This document shows, one piece after another, positions 45,629 through 54,318 of a stretch of 64,000 bases of DNA; position 1 is the first letter of the stretch; each line of letters opens with the position of its first letter. Under the pieces are notes generated by a model, which saw only the letters and a program-made list of their open reading frames with translations, had not been told where the DNA came from and did not search any database. The stretch comes from JADGOV01 sp963814355 (GTDB taxonomy: Bacteria; Actinomycetota; Actinomycetes; JADGOV01). The stretch spans positions 106,530 through 170,529 of the forward strand of contig CAWFCZ010000023.1 of the NCBI GenBank assembly GCA_963814355.1, in the 5' to 3' direction. A program made the position numbers and the translations under genes.

Positions 45629-46507
45629 TCACCGATCAGCGACGCTGTGCCTGCCGATGAACCGCAGCACACCCGCGTTGAACTGTGCGGGGTGGCTGTG
45701 GAACATGTTGTGGGTTGCTCCCGCGATGGTCAGCCGATCTGCATCCGGCACGAGCTTCTGCAGACGGTCGATCACCGCCTTGAGCTGCGCCGGTGAGTCC
45801 CCACCCGACACCAACAGCGTCGGCACCTTGATGGTCCTGGCATCGGACGCGCTGAACGGGGGGAACCCGGCTTTGAGTTGAGCTTTGAGCGGGCCGACGT
45901 TGTCGACTAAGCGCTGGAACATCGTCTCGGGCATGCTGTCCACGACGGCGTCGCTGGTGTTGGCGGCCATGAAGACCCGCAGTCCTTGTGCGTCCTCGCC
46001 ACGGTCGAACGCTTTGATTGCGGGGCGGATGCCTTGGACGCCGAACTTGAGGAAGGCGACGCCGACGCGGGGGTGCCTGATCAGCAGCCTGATCACCTGA
46101 GTGGGTCGGGGCGGGATGTTGACGCCGAGCAGCGGGAAGGCCGGCGGCTCGGCCAGCACCAGCGTGCGGAGCAGTTCCGGGTGCCGCGCGGCCAGGAGCA
46201 GGCTGCCGAAGCCTCCGGGTGAGGAGTGCCCGACCAGGTGGATCGGCCCAGCGTCCAGCGAACGGATGAACTGGGCCAGGTCGGCCACGAAGGTGTCGAG
46301 GGTTATCGACTCGTCCGGACTCAGCTTCGCGTTCGGCCACGACCCGCGGCAGCTGAGCGCGATCGCCCGGTAGCGGGCACCGAACGCGTCCACTTGCTGG
46401 TCCCAGGCGCGGTAGTCGGCGGAACCGCCGTGCACGAACAGCACGGGCTCGCCCTGGCCCTGTTCGACGTAGGCAAGGTCAACACCGTTGACCGTGGCTG
46501 TGGACAT
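45629..46507 (-). CDS. alpha/beta hydrolase
   Basis: This 292-residue protein starts at ATG 46507 (MSTATVNGVDLAYVEQGQGE). It has VLFVHGGSADYRAWDQQ (oxyanion), ALSCRGSWPN, the nucleophile elbow LVGHSSPGGFGSLL (GHSSP), LLVSGGDSPAQLKAVIDRL and the histidine in IAGATHNMFHSHPAQFN. Fold and triad are complete. It resembles haloperoxidase or epoxide-hydrolase-like esterases; the substrate is unknown. It lies 67 bases past the start-proximal side of the HD-LuxR regulator, which reads the same way, but no shared operon is evident. Confidence 0.9.
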   Translation of the reverse strand: MSTATVNGVDLAYVEQGQGEPVLFVHGGSADYRAWDQQVDAFGARYRAIALSCRGSWPNAKLSPDESITLDTFVADLAQFIRSLDAGPIHLVGHSSPGGFGSLLLAARHPELLRTLVLAEPPAFPLLGVNIPPRPTQVIRLLIRHPRVGVAFLKFGVQGIRPAIKAFDRGEDAQGLRVFMAANTSDAVVDSMPETMFQRLVDNVGPLKAQLKAGFPPFSASDARTIKVPTLLVSGGDSPAQLKAVIDRLQKLVPDADRLTIAGATHNMFHSHPAQFNAGVLRFIGRHSVADR

Positions 46508-46574
46508 CGTCGTCCTCCTTCGGATCCCCGCGCGGGCCGACTCATGCCAGCCGATCACGGACTGCAACCCGAAG

Positions 46575-48203
46575 CTAGGACGGTCTCGCTGCGCCCCCCA
46601 TCGGGAATTCTCCCCATGCCACCAGGCCGTGCTCCATGGCGAACATCGTCGCCGCGGCGCGGGAGGACACCCCGATCTTGGCGTAGATGTTCTGCACGTG
46701 GCGGTCCGCGGTCTTCACCGAGATGCCCAGCGCCTTCGCCACGTGTTTGGTCTGGCTACCGCGGGCCAGCAGCGCGAGCACCTGGCCCTCCCGTTCGGTC
46801 AGACCGTTAGGGCGATCGAGTCGCGGCACCGGCTGGCCGGCCGACTCGACCACGGCGGCGACGGCCTCCTGATCGAGACGGCCCGCCCTCGCCTCGGCGG
46901 CGAGGGTTTGCGCGGCCTGCTCGATCGACATGGCTGCGCGGTGCGGACGTGGCTCGCACTTCGTGTGAAACATGTCCGCCGCGGCGAGCAGCCGGGCCGG
47001 CATGCTCAGCTCGACGGCGGACGCGCCGCGGTGGTAACCGGACCGGTCGAGACGCTCGTGGTGAGAGCAGGCGACCGGCGCGAGGTCGGCCAGGAACTCG
47101 GCACGGGAGAGCACACGCTCGGTGCGGTACGGGTGAAGACGCACCTGCTCCCACTCGTCGGCGCTGAGCGGGCCGGGCTTGCCCCAGGTGCCGGCGTTCA
47201 CCGCCACCCGGCCGAGGTCGTGCACCACGCTGGCGCGCCGCACCATCTGGATGCCCGCGGCATCCATCCCGCAGCGCGTCGCCGCGGCCGCCGCCAGTTC
47301 GGCGACCCCGCTCGAATGCCCCGAGTGGAAAGGACAGATCAGGTCAGCGAAGCGTCCCATCGCCGCGAGCGCATGATCAACCTGTTCTCCAGCCAACGTC
47401 AACCATGGCTGCGGTTCGGCGGCGAGGGCTGCCTCCCACACCGACGAGCCCCCCGGGAAGCTCAGCAACTCGGCGGCGTCCGCGGCCACGCACCCGGCCA
47501 CCTCAGGGTCAAGTCCCCGGCCTGCGCGCTCGCCGATCAGCCGCGCCGCGAACTTCTCACCCCCCAGGCGGCGCTGCAATGCCGTGTCGATCGCGACGTG
47601 CACGATCCGCATTGACAGCGGGATCGCCTCCGCCGCTGCCCGGCGCAGCGGACCCTTGCCATCCCAGCGGTCGGACAGGTACGCCAGGCTCGCAACGACG
47701 TCCGCCGGGGCACCGGTCTGCTCGGCCAGCATCCCGGCGACCTCGCAGTTGGCCGCGATCTCCGGGCGGGACAGGCGGACCATCCGGGGCAGGCGCTGCG
47801 CGACCTGTATCGCGCGGACCGGTCGGGAGGCGGCCGGGTCGGGAAGAGCCCCGATCAGGCCGGTCACCACCTCACGACCAGACCCGTACATCACCGGGTT
47901 GAGGTGTTCGGTCAACGAGCCACCGAACACCTCCGCAGCCACGTGCGCATCCGTCGTGCAACCAGCGTGCGAGAGCAGGCTCGCGTAATACGTCTGCACC
48001 GCGGTCTGGCGGTCGACACCGAGCCGACCCGCCAATCGCATCGCGATCACCGTCGTCTGCAGACCGTGCTCGAACGCGAACCCCATGCCGAGGTCGGTGG
48101 CCAGGCACAAGGTGCCGATGACCTCAGCCGTCCGCAACTGCCCGGCCGCGGATCCAGCAGCCTTCGAAGCCACGCCGTGGAGAGTACCGTCCGCCTGCCA
48201 CAT
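46575..48203 (-). CDS. HD-phosphohydrolase/LuxR fusion regulator
   Basis: This 542-residue cytoplasmic protein has two HD-GYP-like helical domains. The second has SVVHDLGRVAVNAGTWGKPG and SHHERLDRSGYHRG, with GYP changed to GYH. A C-terminal LuxR helix-turn-helix follows (about 475-535): GLTEREGQVLALLARGSQTK, HVAKALGISVKTADRHVQNI and YAKIGVSSRAA. It has no membrane segment and no receiver domain. HD-GYP enzymes degrade cyclic di-GMP, but with the altered motif this may be a binding rather than catalytic domain. Similar proteins are widespread and uncharacterised in actinomycetes. The window also contains a broken GGDEF-EAL gene. Confidence 0.88.
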   Translation of the reverse strand: MWQADGTLHGVASKAAGSAAGQLRTAEVIGTLCLATDLGMGFAFEHGLQTTVIAMRLAGRLGVDRQTAVQTYYASLLSHAGCTTDAHVAAEVFGGSLTEHLNPVMYGSGREVVTGLIGALPDPAASRPVRAIQVAQRLPRMVRLSRPEIAANCEVAGMLAEQTGAPADVVASLAYLSDRWDGKGPLRRAAAEAIPLSMRIVHVAIDTALQRRLGGEKFAARLIGERAGRGLDPEVAGCVAADAAELLSFPGGSSVWEAALAAEPQPWLTLAGEQVDHALAAMGRFADLICPFHSGHSSGVAELAAAAATRCGMDAAGIQMVRRASVVHDLGRVAVNAGTWGKPGPLSADEWEQVRLHPYRTERVLSRAEFLADLAPVACSHHERLDRSGYHRGASAVELSMPARLLAAADMFHTKCEPRPHRAAMSIEQAAQTLAAEARAGRLDQEAVAAVVESAGQPVPRLDRPNGLTEREGQVLALLARGSQTKHVAKALGISVKTADRHVQNIYAKIGVSSRAAATMFAMEHGLVAWGEFPMGGAARPS

Positions 48204-48769
48204 GACCGGCGATGTTGGTTAGCGTCGACGCGGACGCCGTCCCGCGGCCTGAGCTATAGCATCGGCGCTGCGCTGGCTCGTCAAATCCCCGGGCAGTTCT
48301 TCACCGTCTTGCCGTCGCCGAGCTGCACCCGCGCCCACGATGCACTCACTGAACAGCGACCCGGCCAGGTCGTCACCGCGAACGTCCGACGCAGCGTCGC
48401 CACCGGCATGGCTGCGAGCTGCGCGTCGCCCACGACTCGGAGTCGTCGGGGCTGTCCCATGGCGTTTGGTCCGCCGAGAGGTCCCCTGAGACCACCGCAG
48501 CAGGCTCCGGCCCGGACGTTGCGTCGTCCTGCCACCGCCGACGACCCGAATAGTGCCCGATGATCGAGGTCGTCAGGGGCATGACAGAACCCGCCGGTGA
48601 CAGGGGACGACGCATCGGCGGCGGGCCGGGCCCACGCGCGTGTCGGCGTGTCGGGGCTCGCAGTTGGCACGGCAGCGGTTCTCGGTGCGCGGCCACGATG
48701 AGGCCATGCGTCGGGGCCGGACGGAACCTCGCCACTGGTCACATCGCGCCTGGCGGGTGGCGCTGGCCC
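48204..48769. other. 566-base stretch without a recognised gene
   Basis: A minus-strand frame ends at 48281 with SWARVQLGDGKTVKNCPGI, which looks like the tail of an exported protein, but no start or fold can be placed. Otherwise nothing is recognised. Confidence 0.35.
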
Positions 48770-50512
48770 TCAGCGGGCGTCGACGAACGGCTGCGGGGTG
48801 CCGAGGCGACCATCGGACCAGATGAAGTACGTCGAGGTGCCGTCGCTGGCGTTATCGGTGTAGTCCCCGAAGTTGGGGTTGATCAGCGACGAGGCGCCGC
48901 TCCAATCAGTCGACCCGGTGGTCAGCCGGAAGTCAACGGCATTGACGCCCGGCTGGGATCGGCACTCGGCGAAGTAGTCCGTGCGAGTCGAATCGGGGCC
49001 GCCGAGGCGTCGGTCGTACCAGGAGCTGCACACCGTGCCGTCGGCGCGGACGCTCAACGCGGGCATGAAGTGCAGCGTGTAGTCCGCGTCGTCGTTCACC
49101 CGGGCCGTCCGCTCCAGCCGACCAAGCCCGAAACTGGCCGACCGCAGCCAGATGTCCCCGAGCGCGTCCAGGCTCGCGTCGTTCCACTCGAACAGCACCC
49201 GGCCGGCGGCGTTGTCGACGGCGACTCGCGGATAGTCCTGGCCCAGACCCCGGCTGTACCCGGAGATGACCACATTGCCGAGGGACTTGATACCGCCATA
49301 CCGACTGCCGTTGGGCTGGCCAGCGCTGACGATCACCGGGCGGGCCGGGCCGCCGTTGACCGGACCCGCGGCTCCGCGGCGGAGCAACGCGGCGTGCAGC
49401 TAGACCCACGGGTCGCCGTTGAAGAGGTTCGAGTTGACGTTGCGTTCCCAGGCCACGTCGGCGTCGCCGCCGGCAGCGACCGCGACGTAGGCACCCTGGT
49501 TCACCACGTCGCAGCGGGCCGGCAGGCTCGGCTGGGTGTCCGGTGCGCAGGCGGGTTCCTCCGGCCAGACGATCACGGGCTTGCTGAAGGCCCGTGCCGA
49601 CATCGCGGCCGGATCGGTCGGCACGGTGGCCCGGACGATCTCGATCTGCCCGTTGCCGGAATGAGCTCCCGGCGGGAGCGTGCAGCCGCTCGGATCACAC
49701 ACCGGCGGCGCCGGGAAGTAGAAGCGGGTGTAGGAGACGGCCAGGGTGCGGGAGACCGGATCGTAGGCGAGCCAGTCCTTGTCCAGCGTCGCCAGGTTCT
49801 TGGGCTGGCCGGGGGTGAACGCGGTGCACAAGTTGCCCGGGCGCGAGACCACCATCGGCGCCCCGAACGTCGCCCCGGTGCCGGCGCTGTTGACGGTGCC
49901 TACGGTGACCGCGATGGTCCCGTTCGCCGGCCGGTCATCGAGGCAGGCCCGTCCGCTGGGGTAGTACAAGCTGGCCACCGCGAAGTGCCGGCCGTCCTGC
50001 AGGGAGGCGACCACCGGGTCGCCGGACCACATCTGGTCCACGTTGCGGTTCGGCAAGCCGACCAGGTCGCGGAAGGACGCGCCGCCGTCGGCGGAGAGGC
50101 CGACACCGGTCGCCGATCCCGCCGGGGTCACGGGAGACGCGAGCAACCCGCTCACGTCGTTCCAGCCGGCCAGCACCAGCCGCCGGCGGCCGCTGCGTTG
50201 CGCGGCGATCGCCGTCTCGCCCTGGCCGGCCGCCAGATCCCGATTCGGGTCGTTCGCATCCACGTTCGAGCCGAACACCGGAGTTCGCTGCGCTCGGGTG
50301 TCCTGCAGCCTCGGCGGCCCGGCGAGCCACATCCTCAGCCCGGCGGAGAACCGGTCCGGGTTGCCCAACGCTTGACCCACTCGCTCGCGCACGGTGGCCG
50401 GCGGGTCCGCCTGCGCGCCGGCCGTGTGCAGCAGCGCCGGCGCGGCCAGAAGCAGGCCTCCCCCGGCCACCGCGACCGCCGTCCGCCACCGAGACATGCG
50501 CATCCTGTGCAT
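48770..50512 (-). pseudogene. sialidase-like exported protein with one in-frame amber codon
   Basis: ATG 50512 begins a signal peptide (WRTAVAVAGGGLLLAAPALL, cut near AGAQA). A beta-propeller-like protein follows, with SADGGASFRDLVGLPNRNVD, a sialidase or BNR-type repeat, and later WYDRRLGGPDSTRTDYFAEC and YFIWSDGRLGTPQPFVDAR. At 49400-49402 a TAG interrupts DPWV-LHAALLRRG in the same frame; there is no frameshift. A single base change (for example TAC to TAG) explains it. Both sides are conserved. Total would be 580 residues. Enzymatic activity is not established for these relatives. Confidence 0.78.
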
Positions 50513-50707
50513 CCGACGACTTGCGGGCGACTACGGGAGCGGACTCCAAACGTGCTGGAGCCGTCATCCGTCACGATACGTAGTCCTCTAATTGCGGAAC
50601 GTTGGTTGTAGCGGCCCTGTGCTCAACCGACGCTCACCAGCTACGGTTGGGCATCCGGCTTTGCGGCCATGAAAGGCAGGCTGCAGTTGACTGGACGGGA
50701 GGCCTGG

Positions 50708-51040
50708 GTGACCAGCGCAATACTGATCAACTGTTTCGAGGTCCCGCCGGAGTCGGATGAGCGGTTTCTCGCGTTGTGGCGACAGGCGGACCGCCTGCTC
50801 CAAGAGGCTGGCGGTTACCGATCGACGCGGTTACACAAAGCGCTTCGACTTGACACCCACTTCCGCTACATCAATGTCGCGGAGCTCGACTCGGTCGCGA
50901 TCTGGCAAACCGTGGTCGGCGGCTCCGAGTTCGGCGCACTCTCCCGGCAAATGGCGGAGTTCAACCCGTCCCCGGGTCTGTACACAGTCGAGATCAGCAA
51001 CGCTGTGGAAGGCAAGTCGGCGACGATCCCCGACCGGTAA
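50708..51040 (+). CDS. antibiotic biosynthesis monooxygenase (ABM) family protein
   Basis: This 110-residue dimeric alpha+beta barrel protein starts at GTG 50708, chosen for GGGAGG 5 bases upstream; an ATG at 50669 is less likely. Features are AILINCFEVPPESDERFLAL, AGGYRSTRLHKAL, FRYINVAELDSVAIWQTVVG and MAEFNPSPGLYTVEI. The family includes quinol monooxygenases and IsdG-like haem enzymes; the residues here do not distinguish them. Confidence 0.83.
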   Translation: MTSAILINCFEVPPESDERFLALWRQADRLLQEAGGYRSTRLHKALRLDTHFRYINVAELDSVAIWQTVVGGSEFGALSRQMAEFNPSPGLYTVEISNAVEGKSATIPDR

Positions 51041-51109
51041 GCGGCCTGCCGGCGCTGGTTGGGCGTTCGCAACTGGGGAGGGAGATCCGCACCCGCCGGT
51101 CCAGCAGCG

Positions 51110-52318
51110 TCAGCCTGAAGCGGCCCCGCCCCGACCTGAGATCATGGATCTGGCTAGTTCACCAACGCGATCAAGTAGCTGGGTCGGGGTGCCGGATAGA
51201 TCCAGCGCGTGTGCTTGGATCACCAGGCTGGCGGCGGTGATGTCGTAGACGCGGGCGTCTTCGTTCCCGGCTGCGTAGACCAGGTGCCCCCGCTTGAGTC
51301 CGAGCGCTGTGCAGTAGGCGAGGAGCTGGTAGGCGTCGGCGTTCGGGTAGCCGTCGAGTCGCTCGGCCTTGTACTTGGCGTCGACGACGAGCACCGGCCG
51401 CCCTTGCCGCAGGTGCACGAGGTCCGGCTTCATCGGCACCAGCCCAGCGTCGTCAAGGTCGACTGGGTATTGGCATCGGGCGACCCCGGGCGCGGGTGCC
51501 ATCGCCTCCGCCAACGCCGTGGTGACGAAGTCCTCGAACACTCTCCACATCGGCACGACGAAACCTGCTGTCGCTAGATCACCCGACCCTCCGGCGTCTT
51601 CGATGCTCAGGTGGTCCAGCACGAGCTCGGCTAGCCGGAGCCCCCCGACGTACCGCTCGTTGAGCCGTGTTCGATGCCACCCCGGACGCGGCGCGCCCGA
51701 CACGAGCGGGCTGACACCGTGAATCCGGGCGATGACGTGCGACAGCCGCGAGCGGGTATCGGCGCGCAGCCGGGGGACGCGGATTCCCAGCCGGCAGGCC
51801 CCGAGCAGGATCTGGTTCTCGGCGATGTCAGCGTCGTACTCGTCGAACCGCACCTCTACCGGCAGGGGCAGCGCGAACCGGCGCGACATCTGCGCGCCGG
51901 CCAGAATCCGGCCCCGCACCAGCGGCAGGGCGTCGTCTACGGCGCGGTAGCCCTGCAGGACACCCTGCTCGAGCGCGCGGCCGGCGGCCCGCGCGAGCGC
52001 CTCCAGCACCGCCGGCAACAGGTCGTCGGCGCCATCGACGCTAACGTCCTCGTCCCGCCAGCCGAGGTCGGCGGCGTAGCCGAGCAAGAAAAGCAGCCGG
52101 GCGATGCCGACCTTAGGCTCGACGCGGACGTCGACTGTGTCCTGTCCTGCGCCAACCCGCACCGCGCCGACCCGAAGCCCAGGAGTGAGCCGCCACTGCC
52201 CTCCACCCCACGGCTCCACCGTGACGAGGCGGCTGGCACTGAGGGCGGCGGCGGCGTCTTGTTCGAGTGCCACGACGACGGGGACGTCGTTCTCCCGCAG
52301 CCGCACCCGCACCCGCAA
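51110..52318 (-). CDS. mcrC: McrC-type nuclease subunit of a McrBC restriction system
   Basis: The 402-residue protein has the McrC N-terminal region and a PD-(D/E)xK nuclease site: MKPDLVHLRQGRPVLVVDAK, with the D-x-K pair in VVDAKYK. Other family features are VEPKVGIARLLFLLGYA, FDEYDADIAENQILLGACRL and VPMWRVFEDFV. McrC cleaves DNA recognised and translocated by McrB at modified cytosine. It lies 17 bases after mcrB. It seems intact, while its motor partner lacks the P-loop, so the pair may be inactive. Confidence 0.92.
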   Translation of the reverse strand: MRVRVRLRENDVPVVVALEQDAAAALSASRLVTVEPWGGGQWRLTPGLRVGAVRVGAGQDTVDVRVEPKVGIARLLFLLGYAADLGWRDEDVSVDGADDLLPAVLEALARAAGRALEQGVLQGYRAVDDALPLVRGRILAGAQMSRRFALPLPVEVRFDEYDADIAENQILLGACRLGIRVPRLRADTRSRLSHVIARIHGVSPLVSGAPRPGWHRTRLNERYVGGLRLAELVLDHLSIEDAGGSGDLATAGFVVPMWRVFEDFVTTALAEAMAPAPGVARCQYPVDLDDAGLVPMKPDLVHLRQGRPVLVVDAKYKAERLDGYPNADAYQLLAYCTALGLKRGHLVYAAGNEDARVYDITAASLVIQAHALDLSGTPTQLLDRVGELARSMISGRGGAASG

Positions 52319-52335
52319 CGGCCCGGGTACCGCGC

Positions 52336-53304
52336 TCAGCCGGGACCGCCGCCGTCCGCGCCCGAGGTGGCACCGGTCGGCTGATCACTGGAGGAACCGG
52401 CCGCCTCGGACGTCAGCAGGTCAGCTCGTAGTGATCTCAGGCCGTACTTGCTCTCCACCTGCGCGGGCGACAGCCGCCCGTAGTGGTGCTCGACGAGCAG
52501 CGGGAGGATCGAGTAACGCCACACCCGCCCAAGGCCGCCTTCGCGCTCGGCGTCGTCCTTCATCAGGTACGACGGGCCGATCTTGAAATCGCGGTCCTCG
52601 ATGCGGGCGTTGAGCGCGTCCAACAGGTCGGCGCGGCCGGCATCGCGCTTGCCGAGCCAGCGGCGCAGTAGATCCTTGACCGGCTCGTCGTCTGGGTGTA
52701 GCTCCACGAAGGCGAAGCGGCGGCGCATGGCGGCATCGACGAGCGCGATGGAGCGGTCGGCGGTGTTCATGGTGCCGATGAAGAAGACGCTGCGCGGCAG
52801 GGTGAACGGCTTCCCCGGGCGGTAGAGAAACTGGATGCCGCTGTCCCGGTACTCGAGCAGGTAGTACAGCTCCCCGAACACCTTCGCCAGATTCGCTCGG
52901 TTGATCTCATCAATGAGCAGGAAGTACGGCCGGCTCGGATCAGCCCGCGCCGCCGACGCCAGGCGGCTGAGCGGACCGGGGGTGAGCTCGAAGCTCACCG
53001 TGCCGTCGCCCCTTCCGGGTGCCGGTCGGTAGCCCTCGACGAAGTCCTCGTAGGAGGTGCTCGGGTGGAACTGCACGTGCGCCACGCGCCTCGCCTTCCC
53101 GGAGACGTAGGATAGCGGCAGCGCGCCCTCGCCCAACTCAAGACGCTGTACGTAGGCTCGGTCAAGATCGTCAGCGGCCTCAGCGGTCCACACCTTGACA
53201 CCTGGTGTGAACACCGAGTCGCCGCGGCGCAGGCCGGCGTCAAAGACCGTCCGCGCAGCCCGCTCAACGCGCTCAGCGCCCGAGCGGTCAGCGGCGGTAC
53301 TCAT
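52336..53304 (-). CDS. mcrB: McrB-type AAA+ motor lacking the Walker A region
   Basis: ATG 53304 (MSTAADRSGAERVE) opens a protein of 322 residues. McrB landmarks are VQFHPSTSYEDFVEGYRPAP, FLLIDEINRANLAKVFGELY (Walker B), FFIGTMNTADRSIALVDAAM with the NTAD signature, and RRRFAFVELHPD. The Walker A GPPGTGKT, expected about 50 residues before VQFHPS, is absent. Instead RAYVQRLELGEGALPLSYVS joins an N-terminal piece with SVFTPGVKVWTAEAADDLDR directly to the AAA core. In relatives the N-terminal region is some 300 residues longer. An in-frame internal deletion is inferred. GTP hydrolysis would be lost. Confidence 0.85.
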   Translation of the reverse strand: MSTAADRSGAERVERAARTVFDAGLRRGDSVFTPGVKVWTAEAADDLDRAYVQRLELGEGALPLSYVSGKARRVAHVQFHPSTSYEDFVEGYRPAPGRGDGTVSFELTPGPLSRLASAARADPSRPYFLLIDEINRANLAKVFGELYYLLEYRDSGIQFLYRPGKPFTLPRSVFFIGTMNTADRSIALVDAAMRRRFAFVELHPDDEPVKDLLRRWLGKRDAGRADLLDALNARIEDRDFKIGPSYLMKDDAEREGGLGRVWRYSILPLLVEHHYGRLSPAQVESKYGLRSLRADLLTSEAAGSSSDQPTGATSGADGGGPG

Positions 53305-53470
53305 ACGCGGCCTCTCGGTCAACGCGGCGAGTTGGGCGAGCAACGCAAGCCGCTGCTTGGTTTCGTTCCGGCCGTCGAACCGCGTACCGGCGAGCAGCAC
53401 GGACGTCGCCGCAGCAACCGCTCCAGGAACCCGGCCACACTGCTCGCCCCGCCCGCCGCGGTCCGGACTT
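53305..53470 (-). pseudogene. C-terminal remnant upstream of mcrB, unrecognised
   Basis: Two frames joined near 53400 give GASSVAGFLERLLRR and VLLAGTRFDGRNETKQRLAL, ending LAALTERPR as mcrB begins. This looks like the tail of a gene that once preceded mcrB in the operon. Family unrecognised. The single shift and the missing start make it a remnant. Confidence 0.4.
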
Positions 53471-53511
53471 TCGCGAGCGGGTCAGGGCTGCGAGGCCGAC
53501 CGCCAGCTCTC

Positions 53512-53542
53512 TGTACGAGGTACAAACACTGTACGATGTCCA
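53512..53542 (+). promoter_or_regulatory. two TGTAC sites before a tetR gene
   Basis: TGTACGAGGTACA (53512-53524) is a perfect inverted repeat around GAG. A second copy, TGTACGATGTCCA (53530-53542), is degenerate and lies 18 bases further. They end 26 bases before the tetR start, so they are likely operators for its product. Confidence 0.6.
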
Positions 53543-53567
53543 AATAAGGGTGTCGAAGGGAAGCCGA

Positions 53568-54314
53568 ATGCATGCTCCGGCCGTGAGCCGTCGCCGCGGT
53601 CCACGGCGGGCCTTGACCGAAGGCGAGATCCTCGACGCCGCGCTCACCTTGTTGGACGAGGGCGGCGCAGCCGCGGCTTCGGTGCGGGGCATCGCCGCTC
53701 GGGTCGGGATGGCCCCGAACGCGGTGTACACCTACTTCCCGGACAAGGCCGCCGTGATCGCGGCGCTGGTCGAGCGGCTGATCGGTGAGGTCAACCATGA
53801 CGTCTTCGCCGACCGCACCCAACCGTGGCGGCCACGGGTGGAAGCCCTCGCCTTGGAACTGCGGCAACGGCTGACGGCGCACCCGGCTGCGGTCCCGCTG
53901 ATGATCGGCGGGCCGTTGAAGGGTCAACAGGCCCTGGCCCTGCACGAGCGGCTCCTCGAGCTCCTCGCCGACGCCGGTCTCGATCCGGCCGACGCCGCTC
54001 GCACGTCGCACCTGCTGTTCGTCTACGTGATCGGGTCGATCGCCCAAGCCGTCGCCGATGTGGACGAGCCCGGCACCCTGCCACCAGAAGCAGACCGGAT
54101 CACCACCCGGACGCGAGTCCCAACCACAACACCGACCGAGAAGTACCCCAGAGCCGCCGCTGCGGCAACCACCAGGGCCGGCTCCATCTCCACCGAACAG
54201 TACCTGTGGGGGCTGCACCGACTCCTCGACGGCGTCACCACCACCATCGCGCCCGTCCCAGCCCGCCAGAACGGCGCCGGCGCTCGCCGGACCCGCTCGC
54301 CAGCCAGAAGGTAG
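53568..54314 (+). CDS. TetR-family transcriptional regulator
   Basis: This 248-residue repressor starts at ATG 53568 (AAGGGA 6 bases upstream). The N-terminal helix-turn-helix is LTEGEILDAALTLLDEGG, then VRGIAARVGMAPNAVYTYFP, followed by the ligand domain (HPAAVPLMIGGPLKGQQALA, SHLLFVYVIGSIAQAVAD). It ends in a Pro/Arg-rich tail that may be spurious. The next gene begins 5 bases later, so it probably represses itself and the oxidoreductase through the 53512-53542 sites. Confidence 0.9.
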   Translation: MHAPAVSRRRGPRRALTEGEILDAALTLLDEGGAAAASVRGIAARVGMAPNAVYTYFPDKAAVIAALVERLIGEVNHDVFADRTQPWRPRVEALALELRQRLTAHPAAVPLMIGGPLKGQQALALHERLLELLADAGLDPADAARTSHLLFVYVIGSIAQAVADVDEPGTLPPEADRITTRTRVPTTTPTEKYPRAAAAATTRAGSISTEQYLWGLHRLLDGVTTTIAPVPARQNGAGARRTRSPARR

Positions 54315-54318
54315 CGCG

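Noticed and set aside
48560..50611. A 683-codon plus-strand frame opposite the sialidase-like gene
   Set aside because: Its composition is that of reverse-complemented coding DNA, and the opposite strand has a signal peptide and conserved repeats.
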